The notes below the pieces were generated by a model. The model was not told the DNA's origin and did not search any database. It saw only the letters and a program-made list of their open reading frames with translations. A program made the translations under genes and the position numbers. A stretch of DNA of 5,437 nt from an uncultured Peptococcaceae bacterium (GTDB lineage: Bacteria > Bacillota > Peptococcia > Peptococcales > Peptococcaceae), in contig USPE01000142.1 of assembly GCA_900556545.1 (NCBI GenBank), positions 1 through 5,437 of the forward strand. The letters are read 5' to 3'. Below, in pieces: positions 5,217 through 5,437 of the stretch (the stretch's first letter is position 1; the number at the start of each line of letters is the position of its first letter).

Positions 5217-5437
5217 CTACTGACATTTCTTTCTCTTTTTATCGGCTGCTACAACTCCTGCCATTCCTGCTACAGAAACACACAATATTCCTGCCCAGAG
5301 TATCGGCTGGAAGGTATCACCGGTCTTCGGTGCTTTTATCTGTGTATTGGCTGTGGTTGTTGTATTGTTTGTTCCATTGCCCGATGTGTTCGTATTTGTA
5401 TCCGGTTTTTTATTATCGGAAGGATTCTTGGTGTCAG
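5217..5437 (-). CDS. Sortase-anchored cell-surface protein, C-terminal end (partial)
   Basis: The last 72 residues of a longer gene that enters from the right edge. They hold a Thr/Asn/Lys/Pro-rich low-complexity wall-spanning linker (1-34), the sorting motif APKTGD (35-40, a variant of LPxTG with Ala at the first position), a hydrophobic segment PILWAGILCVSVAGMAGVVAA (44-64) and a positive tail DKKRKKCQ. This is the full cell-wall sorting signal. A sortase would cut between Thr and Gly and link the protein to peptidoglycan. The stop is TAG at 5219-5217. The tail carries a Cys near its end and another in the membrane segment. The functional N-terminal part (adhesin, pilin-like or enzyme) is outside the window. 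Such anchored proteins are common cargo or contact proteins of Gram-positive conjugative elements. Its terminator separates it from the operon to the left. Confidence 0.88.
   Translation of the reverse strand, partial: DTKNPSDNKKPDTNTNTSGNGTNNTTTTANTQIKAPKTGDTFQPILWAGILCVSVAGMAGVVAADKKRKKCQ

Noticed and set aside
1..5437. CRISPR array, tRNA, rRNA, insertion sequence ends or attachment site
   Set aside because: Read by eye, there is no regular repeat-spacer pattern, no tRNA-like cloverleaf, no transposase and no terminal inverted repeats. The only repeats are local hairpins.

Overview
The window looks like part of an integrative/conjugative or related mobile element in a Clostridia-class Firmicute, most like gut Lachnospiraceae. 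The evidence is strong AGGAGG-type ribosome binding sites, an AT-leaning sequence, tightly packed genes all on the minus strand, a phage/ICE-type Dam methylase, an antirestriction-like protein, and a Gram-positive PxTG wall-anchored protein at the edge. No integrase, relaxase or attachment site lies in the window, so the mobile-element assignment is inferred from gene content. Everything is read right to left on the minus strand.

Layout. (1) 5437-5217: C-terminal end of a sortase-anchored surface protein, closed by an intrinsic terminator at 5166-5131. (2) 5130-4624: about 500 bases without a long gene. It holds a decayed-looking coding scrap (5115-5014), a promoter (4942-4914), a 12-residue Lys/Arg-rich leader peptide with a strong ribosome binding site (4877-4839), a palindrome, two mutually exclusive hairpins, and a 14-bp intrinsic terminator (4733-4696). 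This reads as an attenuation leader. (3) 4623-3196: a 475-residue protein joining an ADP-ribosyltransferase-like domain (R-S-E motifs) to an HD-type metal phosphohydrolase domain. (4) 3174-1237: a 645-residue protein that appears to hold three diverged copies of the antirestriction-like module common in Firmicute mobile elements. (5) 1259-303: a D12-class Dam adenine methylase whose start is ambiguous and may be a rare ATT. (6) 286-59: a 75-residue unknown protein. (7) 22-1: the first codons of another gene leaving the window.

Genes 3 to 7 are spaced by 16 to 36 bases or overlap by 23 bases, so they probably form one operon behind the leader. Two of its members (antirestriction-like protein and Dam) are expected to help the element survive host restriction. 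The ART-HD protein may therefore also act in the conflict between element and host. An NAD-using ADP-ribosyltransferase fused to a phosphohydrolase, under an apparent attenuator, is the most unusual part of the window.
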